Origin: Cupriavidus necator
GTDB lineage: Bacteria > Pseudomonadota > Gammaproteobacteria > Burkholderiales > Burkholderiaceae
Direction: 5' to 3'
Assembly (NCBI GenBank): GCA_022041995.1
Contig: CP074386.1
Location: 124,001 to 188,000 of the forward strand
Length of the DNA: 64,000 nucleotides
The notes beneath the pieces are model-generated. The model made no database searches. It had not been told where the DNA came from and was given only the letters and a program-made list of their open reading frames with translations. The first letter of the stretch is position 1; the number at the start of each line of letters is the position of its first letter. Positions 42,431 through 51,711 of this stretch are shown one piece after another. A program made the position numbers and the translations under genes.

Positions 42431-42475
42431 GAGCAACGAGCGAAAAAAAACCCCGGACAGTGCCGGTAATGCCGT

Positions 42476-42868
42476 TCAGTTAAGGTCCTTTTTCAGGTAC
42501 CGAACGGTGTAGCGAGAAGGTCGCGACTTAACGACCCGTGCGCATAAGCGTGCGGGTCGTTTTTCGTTTGGGAGCGCCTTTAGGCGCTCGCGCAAGCGCT
42601 GTAGCAGTGCTGGCAATTTGCCGTGCGATCGCGTTGCGGCAGCCCACATTAGTTCGTACTGAATGGTATGAAAGGCACGCACGAAGCTGATGTCGGTCGG
42701 GGCGAGCTTCGCTTCGAGCGCCGCTTTGGCCATTTCCAGCCGAATCGTGTTGTAGGCAATCAGTGCGCCCCAGATTTCCTGATAGACCCCCTCTACGGTC
42801 TGGCTGCGCAAGGTCAGCTCCATCCCCAGCATGGATTGCTTGAGCTCTCGGTAACTCGTCTGTCGGGT
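42476..42868 (-). pseudogene. C-terminal fragment of an IS4-family transposase
   Basis: About 125 codons (SYRELKQSMLGMELTLRSQTVEGVYQEIWGALIAYNTIRLEMAKAALEAK...VRYLKKDLN) match the end of IS4-type DDE transposases, starting at the YREK-like region (YRELKQSM). The upstream part is replaced by group II intron 2, which evidently entered this transposase gene. The 5' exon is not present on the other side. Confidence 0.7.
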
Positions 42869-42923
42869 AAAGGACTGGCGCGGTGCTCGGCTTGTCCGGC
42901 CCGTTTCCAGCCCCTCCCCATAA

Positions 42924-42956
42924 GAACTGCTCGTGAGGTTTTCCCTCAAGCAGCTC
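42924..42956 (-). ncRNA. domain V of group II intron 2
   Basis: A minus-strand hairpin starting GAGCTGCTTGAGG with a GAAA loop and closing CCTCACGAGCAGTTC, a textbook domain V. Confidence 0.8.
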
Positions 42957-43346
42957 ACCCAGTGAGATTCATCGCAAGGGTTATGAGTCATCGGTGTGGC
43001 GACCACTTTCACGCGAACCCCTCCGCGCCCGTCAGCGGGCGCGTCTTCCAGTCCCAGAACAGTCCCAGGACTCCGTAGAGGTACTCGTTACTCCATCGTC
43101 GCCACCCGACGCTCGTCTTCTGGCGTCGCTTGCGCCGCGTTAGCAGAGTTCGAACCTTCATTTCCAGATAGTCGCGCACCTCACTGAAAGCGCGACTGGC
43201 GTTGCCGACCCGGAAGTAGTTGACCCATCCCGCCACCGCAGCATTGAGTTTCGCGATCAGCTTCACGGCCGGGGTTGATCCCCCATGCCGGATGATGTCG
43301 CGGATCCTCGCCTTGATGGCTTGGCGAGCCTTCTTCTTGGGGTTCG

Positions 43347-44602
43347 TCAGGAAAAAGTGTGGGTTGACGAAGGCTCAGGAAGATTGCCAAGTGCATGATA
43401 TAGCGCGATTTCCGTCGCCCTGAAGGTTCGGAATCCGTACGATTTTCTCATGGTGACTTTGGCCTTGTTGTTCAGGCCCTCGACGACGCCGCTGGAGAAC
43501 TGCTTGCGGGCACGGAAGTAGTTGAGGATCAGCTCACGGTGGGCACGCACGGTGCGGGCGAACTTCTTCATCGGCTCGATGCGCGAGCGCATCACCTGCG
43601 TACACCACTGGTCGAGGAATTTTCCGGCCCAGTCCGGTGAGATGTAATCCCAGAGCTGCTGGAATTCCTCTTTGAGCAGCCAGGCGCGTACGGTGCGCAG
43701 GTTGTACTGCAACAAGTCACGCATGCGCAGTCGCTGTTTGTCGGTCAGGTTTTCCGGACGTTTGAGCAGGCACCAGCGGGACTTCTTGAGCACCGGCTCG
43801 TATCCGTCGCGGACCATGCGGCGGGACTCTTCAGCGCGAACCTCATCGATAGCCTTATTCATCTTCGCAACGATGTGGAAGCGGTCCAGGATGTTCAGCG
43901 CATTGGGGCAATGCAGCGCTATCATCTCAAGGTAGGGCTTCCACATATCCGAGCAGACGAACTCAACCTTCTCGCATACCTGTTCTCCGATCATGGCAAA
44001 GAACTTCGCGAAGCTTTCTTTCGTGCGCTCCTGCCCCACCCATAGTAGACGCGTGCAGCCAGCCTCGATCTGGTAGACCAGTGTGAGGTACTTGTGTCCA
44101 CGACCATACTGGATCTCGTCGACACCAAAGGCACGGATCGTACCGAGTTCGCGATGGGCCAGGCCCCAGTCCACCACCCACTCCACTGCGTTGAAGACTT
44201 TCTCCCAACTGGTGCGGAAGCTTTGTGCCGTCTCCTTCCACGACAGCTTGCGTGCCCACTGCGCCAGGAAGATCATGTAAGCGCGGGTGAGCGTGTGCTT
44301 GCCATTGGCCCACGGCAGGGCTTCGACCTTCACGCCACAGTCACGACAGTCGACGCGCCGCATGGTATAGAGCAGGAATACTGCAAAACCCCAGACGGGA
44401 ATAAACTCGAAGCGGCGCTCCGTGAGTGAGTCGTAACCCGCGCAGGCTGGTTGCAGCATGAGCAGACCGGCTTCGAACCCTTGCGCGGCCGAACGTCGAT
44501 CTCGATGGACTGGGTTGCCTCGCACAGCCGCGCACCTTCATAGACAAAGCCGGGAAAATGATGACAAGCGTTAAGCAGACGAGTCAGCAACATGGTTAGC
44601 AT
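43347..44602 (-). pseudogene. ISL3-family transposase with one frameshift
   Basis: The N-terminal frame (MLLTRLLNACHHFPGFVYEGARLCE...CSCCNQPA, with a CxxC zinc motif) shifts near 44455 into the main frame (GYDSLTERRFEFIPVWGFAVFLLYTMRRVDCRDCGVKVE...). Catalytic regions are FGVDEIQYGRGHKYLTLVY, FVCSDMWKPYLEMI and SSGVVEGLNNKAKVTMRKSYGFRTF. The restored protein is about 415 aa, the size of ISL3 transposases. One base separates it from an intact gene. Confidence 0.8.
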
Positions 44603-45023
44603 GCTCAAAACCAGCAAGGGCAAAGCTGCCATTGTCACCGAACAGCAAACGCTCACCCAGTACATTCCAGACCTGCATAACTGGCCGGCTTCGTGGCGAG
44701 TCGATGACGAAGATATCTCGACTGGAGAGGAAATCGTAGCAATACTCACGCCTTTCCTTGAGCATCTCCCAACCTTGGGATACGCACGCAAGACATTGCT
44801 TCGGCACCGCGATCACATCTGGATGCTCGGTGGCGAAATGATCCGACGACGCCATGAAGATCCCGATCTCCTTACCCTCCCTGTGGCAACCCTCCTGGAC
44901 AAGCTCATCGAGGAAGACGGCGGCCCTCTCATCTGGCCAGTTATCTCCGAGTCCGCACAAAATTCCTTTGATGCAACCTGTCGCAAGCTCTATCAGTACC
45001 TGAATCGGGCTTCACTCGGCTAG
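44592..45023 (+). CDS. unknown 143-aa passenger protein of the ISL3 element
   Basis: The open frame MLKTSKGKAAIVTEQQTLTQYIPDLHNWPASW...FLEHLPTLGYARKTLLRHRDHIWMLGGEMIRRRHEDPDLLTLPVATLLDKLIEEDGGPLIWPVISESAQNSFDATCRKLYQYL resembles the helical N-terminal SAM-like domain of tyrosine recombinases (TPFLEHLPTLGYARKTLLRHRDHIWMLG), but no catalytic domain follows. It begins at 44592 or 44601, on top of the oppositely oriented transposase start. It lies inside the element, so it travels with it. Function unknown. Confidence 0.6.
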   Translation: MVSMLKTSKGKAAIVTEQQTLTQYIPDLHNWPASWRVDDEDISTGEEIVAILTPFLEHLPTLGYARKTLLRHRDHIWMLGGEMIRRRHEDPDLLTLPVATLLDKLIEEDGGPLIWPVISESAQNSFDATCRKLYQYLNRASLG

Positions 45024-45581
45024 CCGCACATCCGCTTTCACCCACAGATTCCGCCGACGAGCCCTTCTTGGGGGTCATCAGGACGAAGTGCCCGTTCCCC
45101 GCTCGTTTGCGCACGCGACGCAGGTCGAACCCCAGGAACCCAAAGGCGCCCTCCTTCAATGTATCCACCACAATGGTTTTCTCCGTGTTCAGCTCGACGC
45201 CTAGCGGCACGAGTTGTTCCCGCAGCCGCTGCAGGGCACGTTCAGCCCGGCCGCGTTTGGTGTGGTGGCCACTGACGGTGATGACAATGTCGTCAGCAAA
45301 CCGGTGATAGTTCACTGCCTCGTAAGGGCCCTGTGCCGTCTTGCGTCGAATCTCGTCGAACATCCAGTCAATCTCATTCAAGTAGATGTTCGCAGCGAGT
45401 GGGCTGAATGGGCCACCTTGCGGTACCCCAACTTTGCCCGCTGCTTTGATAACCTGCTTGACCAAGTGCATGACCTGAGGGTCCTGAATGCGCTTCGCGA
45501 TCTTGCCCAACAGGGTTGAATGTTGGATTGTGTCAAAGGAAACCACCACAGACTACCCCTCTCCACCACGTTCCTGAATCT

Positions 45582-46016
45582 GTTGTCATCACACGATCCG
45601 GCCACCCGTTCGAGGGCCGGCGCCTCCAGGTCATCAGCCGACGGCAACGGGCCGGCCGATTGCACCTTCTGCTGACACTCCCCGACCAATCACGCGGACT
45701 CATTCCCGCCGACTGGACCGATTTCGCCGCCGGCTCCGGCAGCGTTCCGGCAAGTACTCCCGCTCTAGCATCTGACACGCTGGGCTCGATTGCCGACCTG
45801 CTCCACGCTCGCCTCATCATTGACGCTTTGCTGCGCCAGACGGAACAGGAGAGCAATGATGCAACTGAACCTACCCCTCGCGGATCTGCCGTCCGGCGAC
45901 GACAGCCTGTGGGAACAACTCGATCCAGCGACACAAGACGCGGTAATCAACGGTCTCGCCCAGGCGATCGCGAAGCTCGTGACCCACAACAACCCGATGC
46001 CACGGGAGAGCAATGA
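45582..46016 (+). CDS. DUF5372-like protein of the recombinase cassette
   Basis: The pattern HPFEGRRLQVISRRQRAGRLHLLLTLPDQSRGLIPADWTD followed by SIADLLHARLIIDALLR matches short DUF5372-type proteins found just upstream of serine recombinase genes. The start is unclear (GTT/GTC codons near 45582; the longer frame reaches into the intron remnant). The region after QESNDA overlaps the next small gene in another frame and may be out of frame, with the original stop lost. Likely role: an accessory of the recombinase element (inference). Confidence 0.55.
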   Translation, partial: VVITRSGHPFEGRRLQVISRRQRAGRLHLLLTLPDQSRGLIPADWTDFAAGSGSVPASTPALASDTLGSIADLLHARLIIDALLRQTEQESNDATEPTPRGSAVRRRQPVGTTRSSDTRRGNQRSRPGDREARDPQQPDATGEQ

Positions 46017-46023
46017 TGACTGA
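45856..46023 (+). CDS. 55-aa small protein of the recombinase cassette
   Basis: MMQLNLPLADLPSGDDSLWEQLDPATQDAVINGLAQAIAKLVTHNNPMPRESNDD. GGAGAG lies 6 nt before ATGATG. The same GGAGAGCAATGATG string precedes the recombinase start, and the two genes overlap by 11 bp, so they are coupled. Helical, acidic. Comparable short genes sit between DUF5372 and recombinase genes in related cassettes. Role unknown. Confidence 0.6.
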   Translation: MMQLNLPLADLPSGDDSLWEQLDPATQDAVINGLAQAIAKLVTHNNPMPRESNDD

Positions 46024-48802
46024 CACCGCCAACAAGATCGGCCCCAGCCATTTGCAACGCACCGCCTTCGTCTACATCCGCCAGTCCAGTGCCAGCCAGG
46101 TCGAGCACAATCGCGAATCGACGCAGCGTCAGTACGCGCTCGCTCAACGGGCCACCGCCCTCGGTTGGACCGCGCAGCAGGTCAGCGTGATCGACGAGGA
46201 TCTGGGCCTCTCGGGCGCCAGCGCCGCGAACCGTGGCGGGTTCGCCCGCATGACCGCCGAAGTCGCGCTCGGGCACGCGGGCATCATTCTCGGACTGGAG
46301 GTCTCTCGCCTGGCGCGCAATAATTCCGACTGGTACCGCCTGCTGGACCTGTGCAGCATGACCGATACGCTCATCGGCGATGCTGACGGCGTGTATAACC
46401 CGGCGCTGTTCAACGACCGTCTGTTGCTCGGCCTGAAGGGCACCATGAGTGAGGCCGAACTGCACATCCTGCGCGCGCGTCTGGACGGCGGCATCCGCAA
46501 CAAGGCGGCCCGGGGCGAGTTGCGCCGCGGCCTGCCAATTGGGCTGGTGTGGGGTGAGGCAGAGGGCGAAGTCAGACTGCATCCGGACGAAGCCGTTGTC
46601 GGTGCGCTGCGCGCCGTGTTCGAACGTTTTAGCGAATTCGGCTCTGCTCGCCGCGTCTGGCTGTGGTTCCGCGCCGAGAATCTGTCGTTCCCGCTGCAGC
46701 TCAATCACACCACGCAGATCCGTTGGGTCGCCCCGACCTATACCGCCATCTACAATGTCCTCACCAATCCGGTTTATGCTGGCGCCTACTGCTATGGCAA
46801 GACCCGGCAGGAGCGCTACGTCGATGAACATGGTGTGCTCAAGACCCGATTGCGTCGGCTGCCCCAGTCGCAATGGGCCGTGCTCATCCGGGACCACCAC
46901 GAAGGATATCTCGATTGGATGACCTATGAAGCCAATCAAATGCGCCTGGGGGCCAATACCAAGCCCCGGCCTCATCAGGCCGGAGGCGCCGTGAGAGAGG
47001 GGGCCGCCTTGCTGCAAGGCCTGGCCTGCTGTGGTCACTGCGGTCGGCGACTCAAGACGCACTACCGCGGAACCAATCAGACGCCCGGGTACCATTGCTC
47101 CAACAAAGGCATCGAGAATGGCCGCGGCGTCTTCTGCCTCAATGTCGGGGGCCTGCAAATCGATGCCGCCGTTGCGCAGGCCTTCTTGCAAGCCGTGGAG
47201 CCCGCCGGCATCGCAGCAGCCGTGGGCGAGGTTCAAAGGCGCGTTACACATGAGGAGGCACCTGGAGCGCCAGGCGATAATGGTGCCCCTTTTTCATCTG
47301 CGGCATCCATGACTCAAAACACCCGATCTGGCGTGGGCAGACTGAGCGCCGACAAACGCAAAGCGATCGCACTTCAGGCCCTCGCGCGCACCGAACCAAT
47401 CAGTGTGCTGGCTGAGCGTAACGGCGTGAGCCGCCCGACGGTCTACCGACAGATCGGCACGGCCAGTGCAGCGCTCGATGAAGCCTTTGATACCACGCGG
47501 GCAGCCGACGCAGATCAGGTGCTTTTCATGCTGCCGGTCACCCGCCAATGGCTCGATCAGGTCATCGTGGCGCTCACGATGGTGGGTCACGTTTCGTTTC
47601 GCGCTACCCTTGAGCTCATGCACGACCTGCTCGGCGTATCGACCAGCCTGGGCACGATTCACACCGTTCTCCAGCAGGCTGCGCAGCAGGCCATGGCCAT
47701 TAACGCCGGCGTGGACCTCTCAGCCATCCGGGTCGGCCTGCACGACGAACTCTTTCAGGGTTCCCAACCCGTGCTCGCCGGTATCGATGTTGCCTCGACC
47801 TATTGCTATCTGCTCGCCACCGAAGCTCATCGCGACGGCGACACCTGGGCCATCCATCTGCTGGACCTGCAATCACGGGGACTCGATCCTGAGCACACGA
47901 TCGCCGATGCGGGAACCGGGCTGCGTGCCGGGCAAAAAATTGCCTGGCCCGATACGCCGTGTCACGGCGACGTCTTCCACATCATTGAGCAGGGCAAATC
48001 ACTGGCGACGCTCTGGCATCGTGTCGCCGGCGGTGCGCGCACCGAACCCGAGCAGCTCGAAACGCGTCTGGCCAATCCCCGTCGACGTTGCGACGATAGC
48101 CTCCTCGCTGCCACGCTGGAAACGCTTCGTCGCAATGAAGCCCATGCGCACGAGCTGGCCGCCGATCTGCGCACCCTGGTTCAGTGGCTCGAACGTGACA
48201 TCCTGTCACTGGCAGGGCCGGACCTCGCGACGCGTCAACTGCTGTTCGATTTCGTGGTTGCCGAACTGCGGCAACGTGAGGCCCAGGACCTCTCACGCAC
48301 GGGCGCATACCGGCGTGCACTGCAGAACCAGCGCGAGGGGCTGCTCGCTTTCGCGGGCCTGCTCGACGAAAAACTCGACGCCATTGCGCAAACGCACAAC
48401 GTGGCGCGCGATCTCGTGCGCGAGGTCTGCATCCTCCATCGCAAGTCCGAAACGTCGAGCGCGTTCTGGAAAGGATGGAATCGCCTGCTTAGCCGCATCG
48501 GTCGCCCGTTTCACGACGTCTACGCCGCCGTATCCGCGGCGCTGCGCAGCACACCACGCAGCAGCTCGCTGGTCGAAAATCTCAACTCGCGACTGCGCGT
48601 ATGCCTGACTAACCGGCGTCATCTGAAGGGCGGGCGGGTCTGGCTTGGTCTGCTGCAGTTCGTCTTCAATCATCGCCGCTTTGCCCGTAGCCGATGCCCT
48701 GAGCGCACTGGAAAGAGCCCGAGGGAATTGATGTGCGGCAAGCCTCACGATCACTGGCTTACGCTGCTCGGACTCGGCCGCCTCCAGCCTCAGCGCATCT
48801 GA
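46013..48802 (+). CDS. chimera: serine recombinase (N-terminal) fused in frame to an IS transposase
   Basis: 929 codons. Residues 15-165 are a resolvase-type catalytic domain: YIRQSS with the nucleophilic Ser, GLEVSRLARNNSDWYRLL, and GTMSEAELHILRARLDGG. Residues 175-390 are the recombinase and zinc-ribbon regions of large serine recombinases (TNPVYAGAYCYGK; CCGHCGRRL...YHCSN). From about residue 404 (nucleotide 47223) the sequence is the left end and complete transposase of the 1.7-kb IS: helix-turn-helix ISVLAERNGVSRPTVYRQIG, GIDVASTYCYLLA, IADAGTGLRAGQK and SSLVENLNSRLR. The IS thus entered the recombinase gene and the frames happen to join. Whether the fusion is made or active is unknown; the transposase can start at its own ATG at 47310. 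Confidence 0.85.
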   Translation: MMTDTANKIGPSHLQRTAFVYIRQSSASQVEHNRESTQRQYALAQRATALGWTAQQVSVIDEDLGLSGASAANRGGFARMTAEVALGHAGIILGLEVSRLARNNSDWYRLLDLCSMTDTLIGDADGVYNPALFNDRLLLGLKGTMSEAELHILRARLDGGIRNKAARGELRRGLPIGLVWGEAEGEVRLHPDEAVVGALRAVFERFSEFGSARRVWLWFRAENLSFPLQLNHTTQIRWVAPTYTAIYNVLTNPVYAGAYCYGKTRQERYVDEHGVLKTRLRRLPQSQWAVLIRDHHEGYLDWMTYEANQMRLGANTKPRPHQAGGAVREGAALLQGLACCGHCGRRLKTHYRGTNQTPGYHCSNKGIENGRGVFCLNVGGLQIDAAVAQAFLQAVEPAGIAAAVGEVQRRVTHEEAPGAPGDNGAPFSSAASMTQNTRSGVGRLSADKRKAIALQALARTEPISVLAERNGVSRPTVYRQIGTASAALDEAFDTTRAADADQVLFMLPVTRQWLDQVIVALTMVGHVSFRATLELMHDLLGVSTSLGTIHTVLQQAAQQAMAINAGVDLSAIRVGLHDELFQGSQPVLAGIDVASTYCYLLATEAHRDGDTWAIHLLDLQSRGLDPEHTIADAGTGLRAGQKIAWPDTPCHGDVFHIIEQGKSLATLWHRVAGGARTEPEQLETRLANPRRRCDDSLLAATLETLRRNEAHAHELAADLRTLVQWLERDILSLAGPDLATRQLLFDFVVAELRQREAQDLSRTGAYRRALQNQREGLLAFAGLLDEKLDAIAQTHNVARDLVREVCILHRKSETSSAFWKGWNRLLSRIGRPFHDVYAAVSAALRSTPRSSSLVENLNSRLRVCLTNRRHLKGGRVWLGLLQFVFNHRRFARSRCPERTGKSPRELMCGKPHDHWLTLLGLGRLQPQRI

Positions 48803-48923
48803 CATCGGCCGGGTTGTCACCGGCCTCTATTATGCATCGGAATCCTTAACATTCCTGCGTTTCACGCAGGCTGCTTAAGCTCGTCCCTGTAACGCAAAAA
48901 TCGCGTGTTTTGAACCACGCCCA
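47223..48923 (+). mobile_element. 1.7-kb IS (second copy) inside the serine recombinase gene
   Basis: The left end TGGGCGAGGTTCAAA (47223) and the right end, reverse complement TGGGCGTGGTTCAAA (to 48923), form the terminal repeats. 1701 bp; homologous to 14110-15811. No recognisable 3' half of the recombinase follows. Confidence 0.8.
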
Positions 48924-49186
48924 TCCAGGCGATTCAGGACTACAGGGACGCATTGCTCGCCCCTCTTTCCGGGCTACCCCGGCGCAGTCGAGGACGAGGC
49001 GCAGTGATGCACAACGGGTGTTATGTAAAATGCCAGTTACCGAGATGGGTTGGCGCCTTAACGGTTTTCTCTTCTTTCTGAGGGTTTTCCCGCGAGCCAT
49101 AAGTCCCTCGGCCGTATTGCGTCGAAACACAGGCGGCGTAACACTGACTTGTTCCCACGCTCGATCACCCGTGGTCAGGGCCGAGT
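48924..49186. other. 263-bp stretch without a supported gene
   Basis: Follows the IS right end. No frame here continues the recombinase convincingly; it may be foreign flank. Confidence 0.35.
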
Positions 49187-49453
49187 TCACCTGAGGTACG
49201 CCATCGCAGCAGTTTGCGTGACGTTGTCGGGAAGGTGATCATTGATGTCCGCGTGGGTGAGATAGCCGCGCTGCCGGCCAAGCGCGATCAGCGCGCGCAT
49301 CTGGCGCTGACGCTCCTCCTCCTGGCGCGCCATGGACGCGATGTCCGGTGGTGGTGCGACCGCCTGGATCTTACCTGTTGGCCTGCGGCGGCTGGTCGTT
49401 GAGGTGACCGCGATCATGTGGGATGCTGAATGTTCGCGAACCGGATTTGCCAA
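49187..49453 (-). pseudogene. N-terminal fragment of an RpoD-like sigma factor
   Basis: 88 codons. MRALIALGRQRGYLTHADINDHLPDNVTQTAA is sigma-70 region 1.1 (compare LIxLGKxRGYLTYAxINDHLPDD). It is preceded by a short low-complexity stretch. Everything from region 1.2 onward is missing, and the sequence after TAA (MAYLR) is unrelated. Region 1.1 gates DNA entry in primary sigma factors, so the parent gene was a second rpoD-type gene, not an alternative sigma factor. As it stands it cannot function as sigma, though the domain could still be expressed. Confidence 0.7.
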
Positions 49454-50305
49454 TACATTCTCCTGGAGGTTTGGCCGACGATCGTCGTGGCGTGACGGTT
49501 ACTCAAGCCTGCGGGGTGCGAACGAAATCGGAGTGTCGCAGGCACAGTTGAGGCCCGAATGTCTCCCTCCGAATCCGGAGGACGCAAAGGGGGAAACTAT
49601 GCATCGTATCGCAAGCTGTTGTGCGGGGCAATATGGCTATTTTTGCCCATCCCCCGAAAACTGAAAATCTCCCTCCAACCCTTGCCAGACAAGGCATCAA
49701 GGGTGCGCGACGACGAAAAATTCCTACTGCTCTATGGCACAGAGGCTAATTCGAGGTCCCGCAAAGCGCGCTGTAAGAGAAGGTTGTTTTGGTTGCTGGT
49801 TGGTCCGCGTGGCTCGTTCAGTTGTCGTTGGAGCACAATCTTCAGTTCAGAGGCGTAGGCGGGCGCCCACGGTTGAGCGGACGCAATTGCCTGAATCAAG
49901 ACGCCATATTCCCCGTACTGTTCGGCGATGATCGCTGCGGTGACTTTTCTGGCGAATACAGCCGGCTCGACTTTGGCCGCTACAGTCAGCGAGACCAGAT
50001 CAGAGCAGGCCTGGTCGAAAACACAACTGGCTTCCCATCCCTCGTCAGTCGTGCGTTCAAATATGGAACCAGCCAGTGTGAAGACCTGCCACATCAGATC
50101 TGGCGCAAGTTCTGGAAGTACCAGGGAAACGCTCGAGGCAATGGCGCCCCGCATGGCATCGAGTTCCGCGGATAGTTCGTCGACCTGTTCCGCGTCGAGA
50201 AACGACGTTTGCTCACCGAACTCGCTGATCCATTGGTGAACGGCAGCAGCTACGTCCTCCCCTTTTGCGCAGCCAATTCGAATTGCAATCGACGCCGCAT
50301 GCTAG

Positions 50306-51543
50306 GGAATCGCTGAACAAAGCGTCAGCGCGCAGCGTTGCCAGTGTGATGCCGATTTTTTTTGTCAACCAACAGCAGATTTGACGGCTTGCCAGTTGGA
50401 AATTTTCATTTTTTGGGGCTTTTGCCCCGGGTTTCACGCCTTATGCCGCCTTGCAGACGGAATTGTCCATTGATTGCAGCAACGCTTTCTTTGCAATCAC
50501 CAGATTGGCCAGCGCAAACAAGGTGTCGCACTGCGCACCGTTTTTGGCCAATCCCCTGTAGCGAGCCTTCTTGTGCTTGAACAGATTCTTCACCACATGA
50601 AACGGATGTTCAACCCGGGCACGAATTTGCGCCTTGACCTTCTCCAAGGCCTGCGTCAATTGCTTCAGCGGCCCTTCGGTCATGCCCTTGAGCCTGGAGC
50701 GCTTCATAGCCACCGACCACCGAACATCCGCCTTGATGGCGCCCTCTGCTTGCGCCTTCAAGATCTCGTCGCGCCTGTGCACGCCGGTGTAGCCCGCATC
50801 AAGAATGACGTCATCCTCTTGCCCGTGCAGCACCTCATGGGTGTGCGCCACGTCAGACTCGTTGGCCGCGGTGTAGTGAGTGCTGTGCACCAAGCCCGAT
50901 TCAGCATCGGCACCCACATGCGCCTTCATGCCGTGGTACCACTGATTGCGCTTCTTCGTTTGATGCATTTCAGGGTCACGCGCCTTGTCTCGGTTCTTTG
51001 TCGAAGTCGGCGCATTGATGATGGTGGCGTCCACCATCGTGCCCTCGCGCATCATCAGGCCTCGCTCGCGCAGGTGGGCGTTGATCTGCTCAAACAGCAC
51101 GGCGGTAAGCTTGTGCTTCTCGAGCAGGCGGCGAAACTTGAGCACCGTGGTGGCGTCCGGCGCTTCCTCATGTCCCAAGTCAACACCGACAAAATTGCGG
51201 ATGGCCGCGCTGTCGCTGACGGCATCTTCAAGGGCCTCGTCGGACAAGCCATACCACTGCTGCACAAAGTACAGCCGCAGCATGCGTTCCAGGCCAATGG
51301 GCGGGCGCCCTCGTTTGCCCTTGGGGTAGTACGGCTCCAGTGCCTCCAGCAATCGAGCCCAGGGCACCACCTGCTCCATCTCACCCAGAAATTTCTCGCG
51401 CCGCGTAACGCGCTTCTTTCCCAGATACTCGGCACTAGCAAAACTGATTTGTTGCATCGGCATAGCTCGCTGGTCGTCCTTAGTCTATCAACGCTTCACA
51501 GCTGCTCAACGTCGACACTCTCGTCGATTAAATCAGCCTTTCC
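50306..51543 (-). mobile_element. IS5-family IS, copy 2
   Basis: 1238 bp, nearly identical to 26080-27317, with CTAG duplications at 50302-50305 and 51544-51547. Inserted in the DUF6880-like gene. Confidence 0.95.
50441..51457 (-). CDS. IS5-family transposase, copy 2
   Basis: 338 aa, the same protein as copy 1 with all catalytic motifs (TMVDATIINAPTS, DVILDAGYTG, RARVEHPFHVVKNLF). The element is complete, so it is potentially mobile. The near-identity of the two copies 24 kb apart points to recent transposition and offers a substrate for homologous recombination in direct orientation. Confidence 0.9.
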   Translation of the reverse strand: MQQISFASAEYLGKKRVTRREKFLGEMEQVVPWARLLEALEPYYPKGKRGRPPIGLERMLRLYFVQQWYGLSDEALEDAVSDSAAIRNFVGVDLGHEEAPDATTVLKFRRLLEKHKLTAVLFEQINAHLRERGLMMREGTMVDATIINAPTSTKNRDKARDPEMHQTKKRNQWYHGMKAHVGADAESGLVHSTHYTAANESDVAHTHEVLHGQEDDVILDAGYTGVHRRDEILKAQAEGAIKADVRWSVAMKRSRLKGMTEGPLKQLTQALEKVKAQIRARVEHPFHVVKNLFKHKKARYRGLAKNGAQCDTLFALANLVIAKKALLQSMDNSVCKAA

Positions 51544-51711
51544 CTAGGGTTCGCGATAGCGACCTCGGCAAGCAGTGTCGCCACGCGTTCCGATCCGATG
51601 GCCGCCAGGGCTTTGGCGTCGATTGGAATCTCATCGTACGACATCATTTCTCCTGCGAAATGAAGCCTTTGATCTCACGGTCATGGTGGAATGTATAGTC
51701 AATCGGTAGCG

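Larger units (their letters stand above)
43342..45064. mobile_element. ISL3-family element with a passenger gene
   Basis: The 8-bp target duplication TTCTTGGG lies at 43334-43341 and 45065-45072. The ends are related inverted repeats (TCGTCAGGAAAAAGTGTGGG / TCGTCGGCGGAATCTGTGGG). It contains the transposase (minus) and a divergent 143-aa gene (plus), whose start codons overlap. Confidence 0.85.
42869..45549 (-). mobile_element. group II intron 2, truncated at its 5' side and interrupted by ISL3
   Basis: Domain V lies at 42924-42956 (GAGCTGCTTGAGG GAAA CCTCACGAGCAGTTC). The 3' end near 42869 is approximate. The maturase C-terminus is at 43009-43341 and the reverse transcriptase middle part at 45065-45549; the N-terminal part and 5' ribozyme are missing beyond 45549. 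Confidence 0.75.
43009..45549 (-). pseudogene. group II intron reverse transcriptase 2, split by ISL3
   Basis: The right part (45065-45549) has SFDTIQHSTLLGKIAKRI (RT3), GVPQGGPFSPLAANIYLNEID (RT4), YHRFADDIVITV (catalytic FADD) and FGFLGFDLRRV. The left part (43009-43341) continues with KKKARQAIKARIRDIIRHGGSTPAVKLIAKLNAAVAGWVNYFRVGNASRAF, the maturase domain. The join in MTPKKKARQ is perfect once the ISL3 element and one 8-bp duplication are removed. The N-terminal third is missing. Non-functional. Confidence 0.85.
49732..51647 (-). pseudogene. DUF6880-like protein, split by IS5 and frameshifted
   Basis: It starts at ATGATG at 51647-51642 after AGGAG (MMSYDEIPIDAKALAAIGSERVATLLAEVAIANP), is interrupted by IS5 copy 2, and resumes (SMRRRLQFELAAQKG). 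It shifts frame at a G-run near 50261 and continues EDVAAAVHQWISEFGEQTSFLDAEQVDELSAELDAMRGAIASS...LAGSIFERTTDEG...EQYGEYGVLIQAIAS. This order of motifs fits DUF6880, often found next to SWIM/SNF2 helicases. Here it follows the SNF2 gene by 64 bp on the same strand. Function unknown; broken at least twice. Confidence 0.65.
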
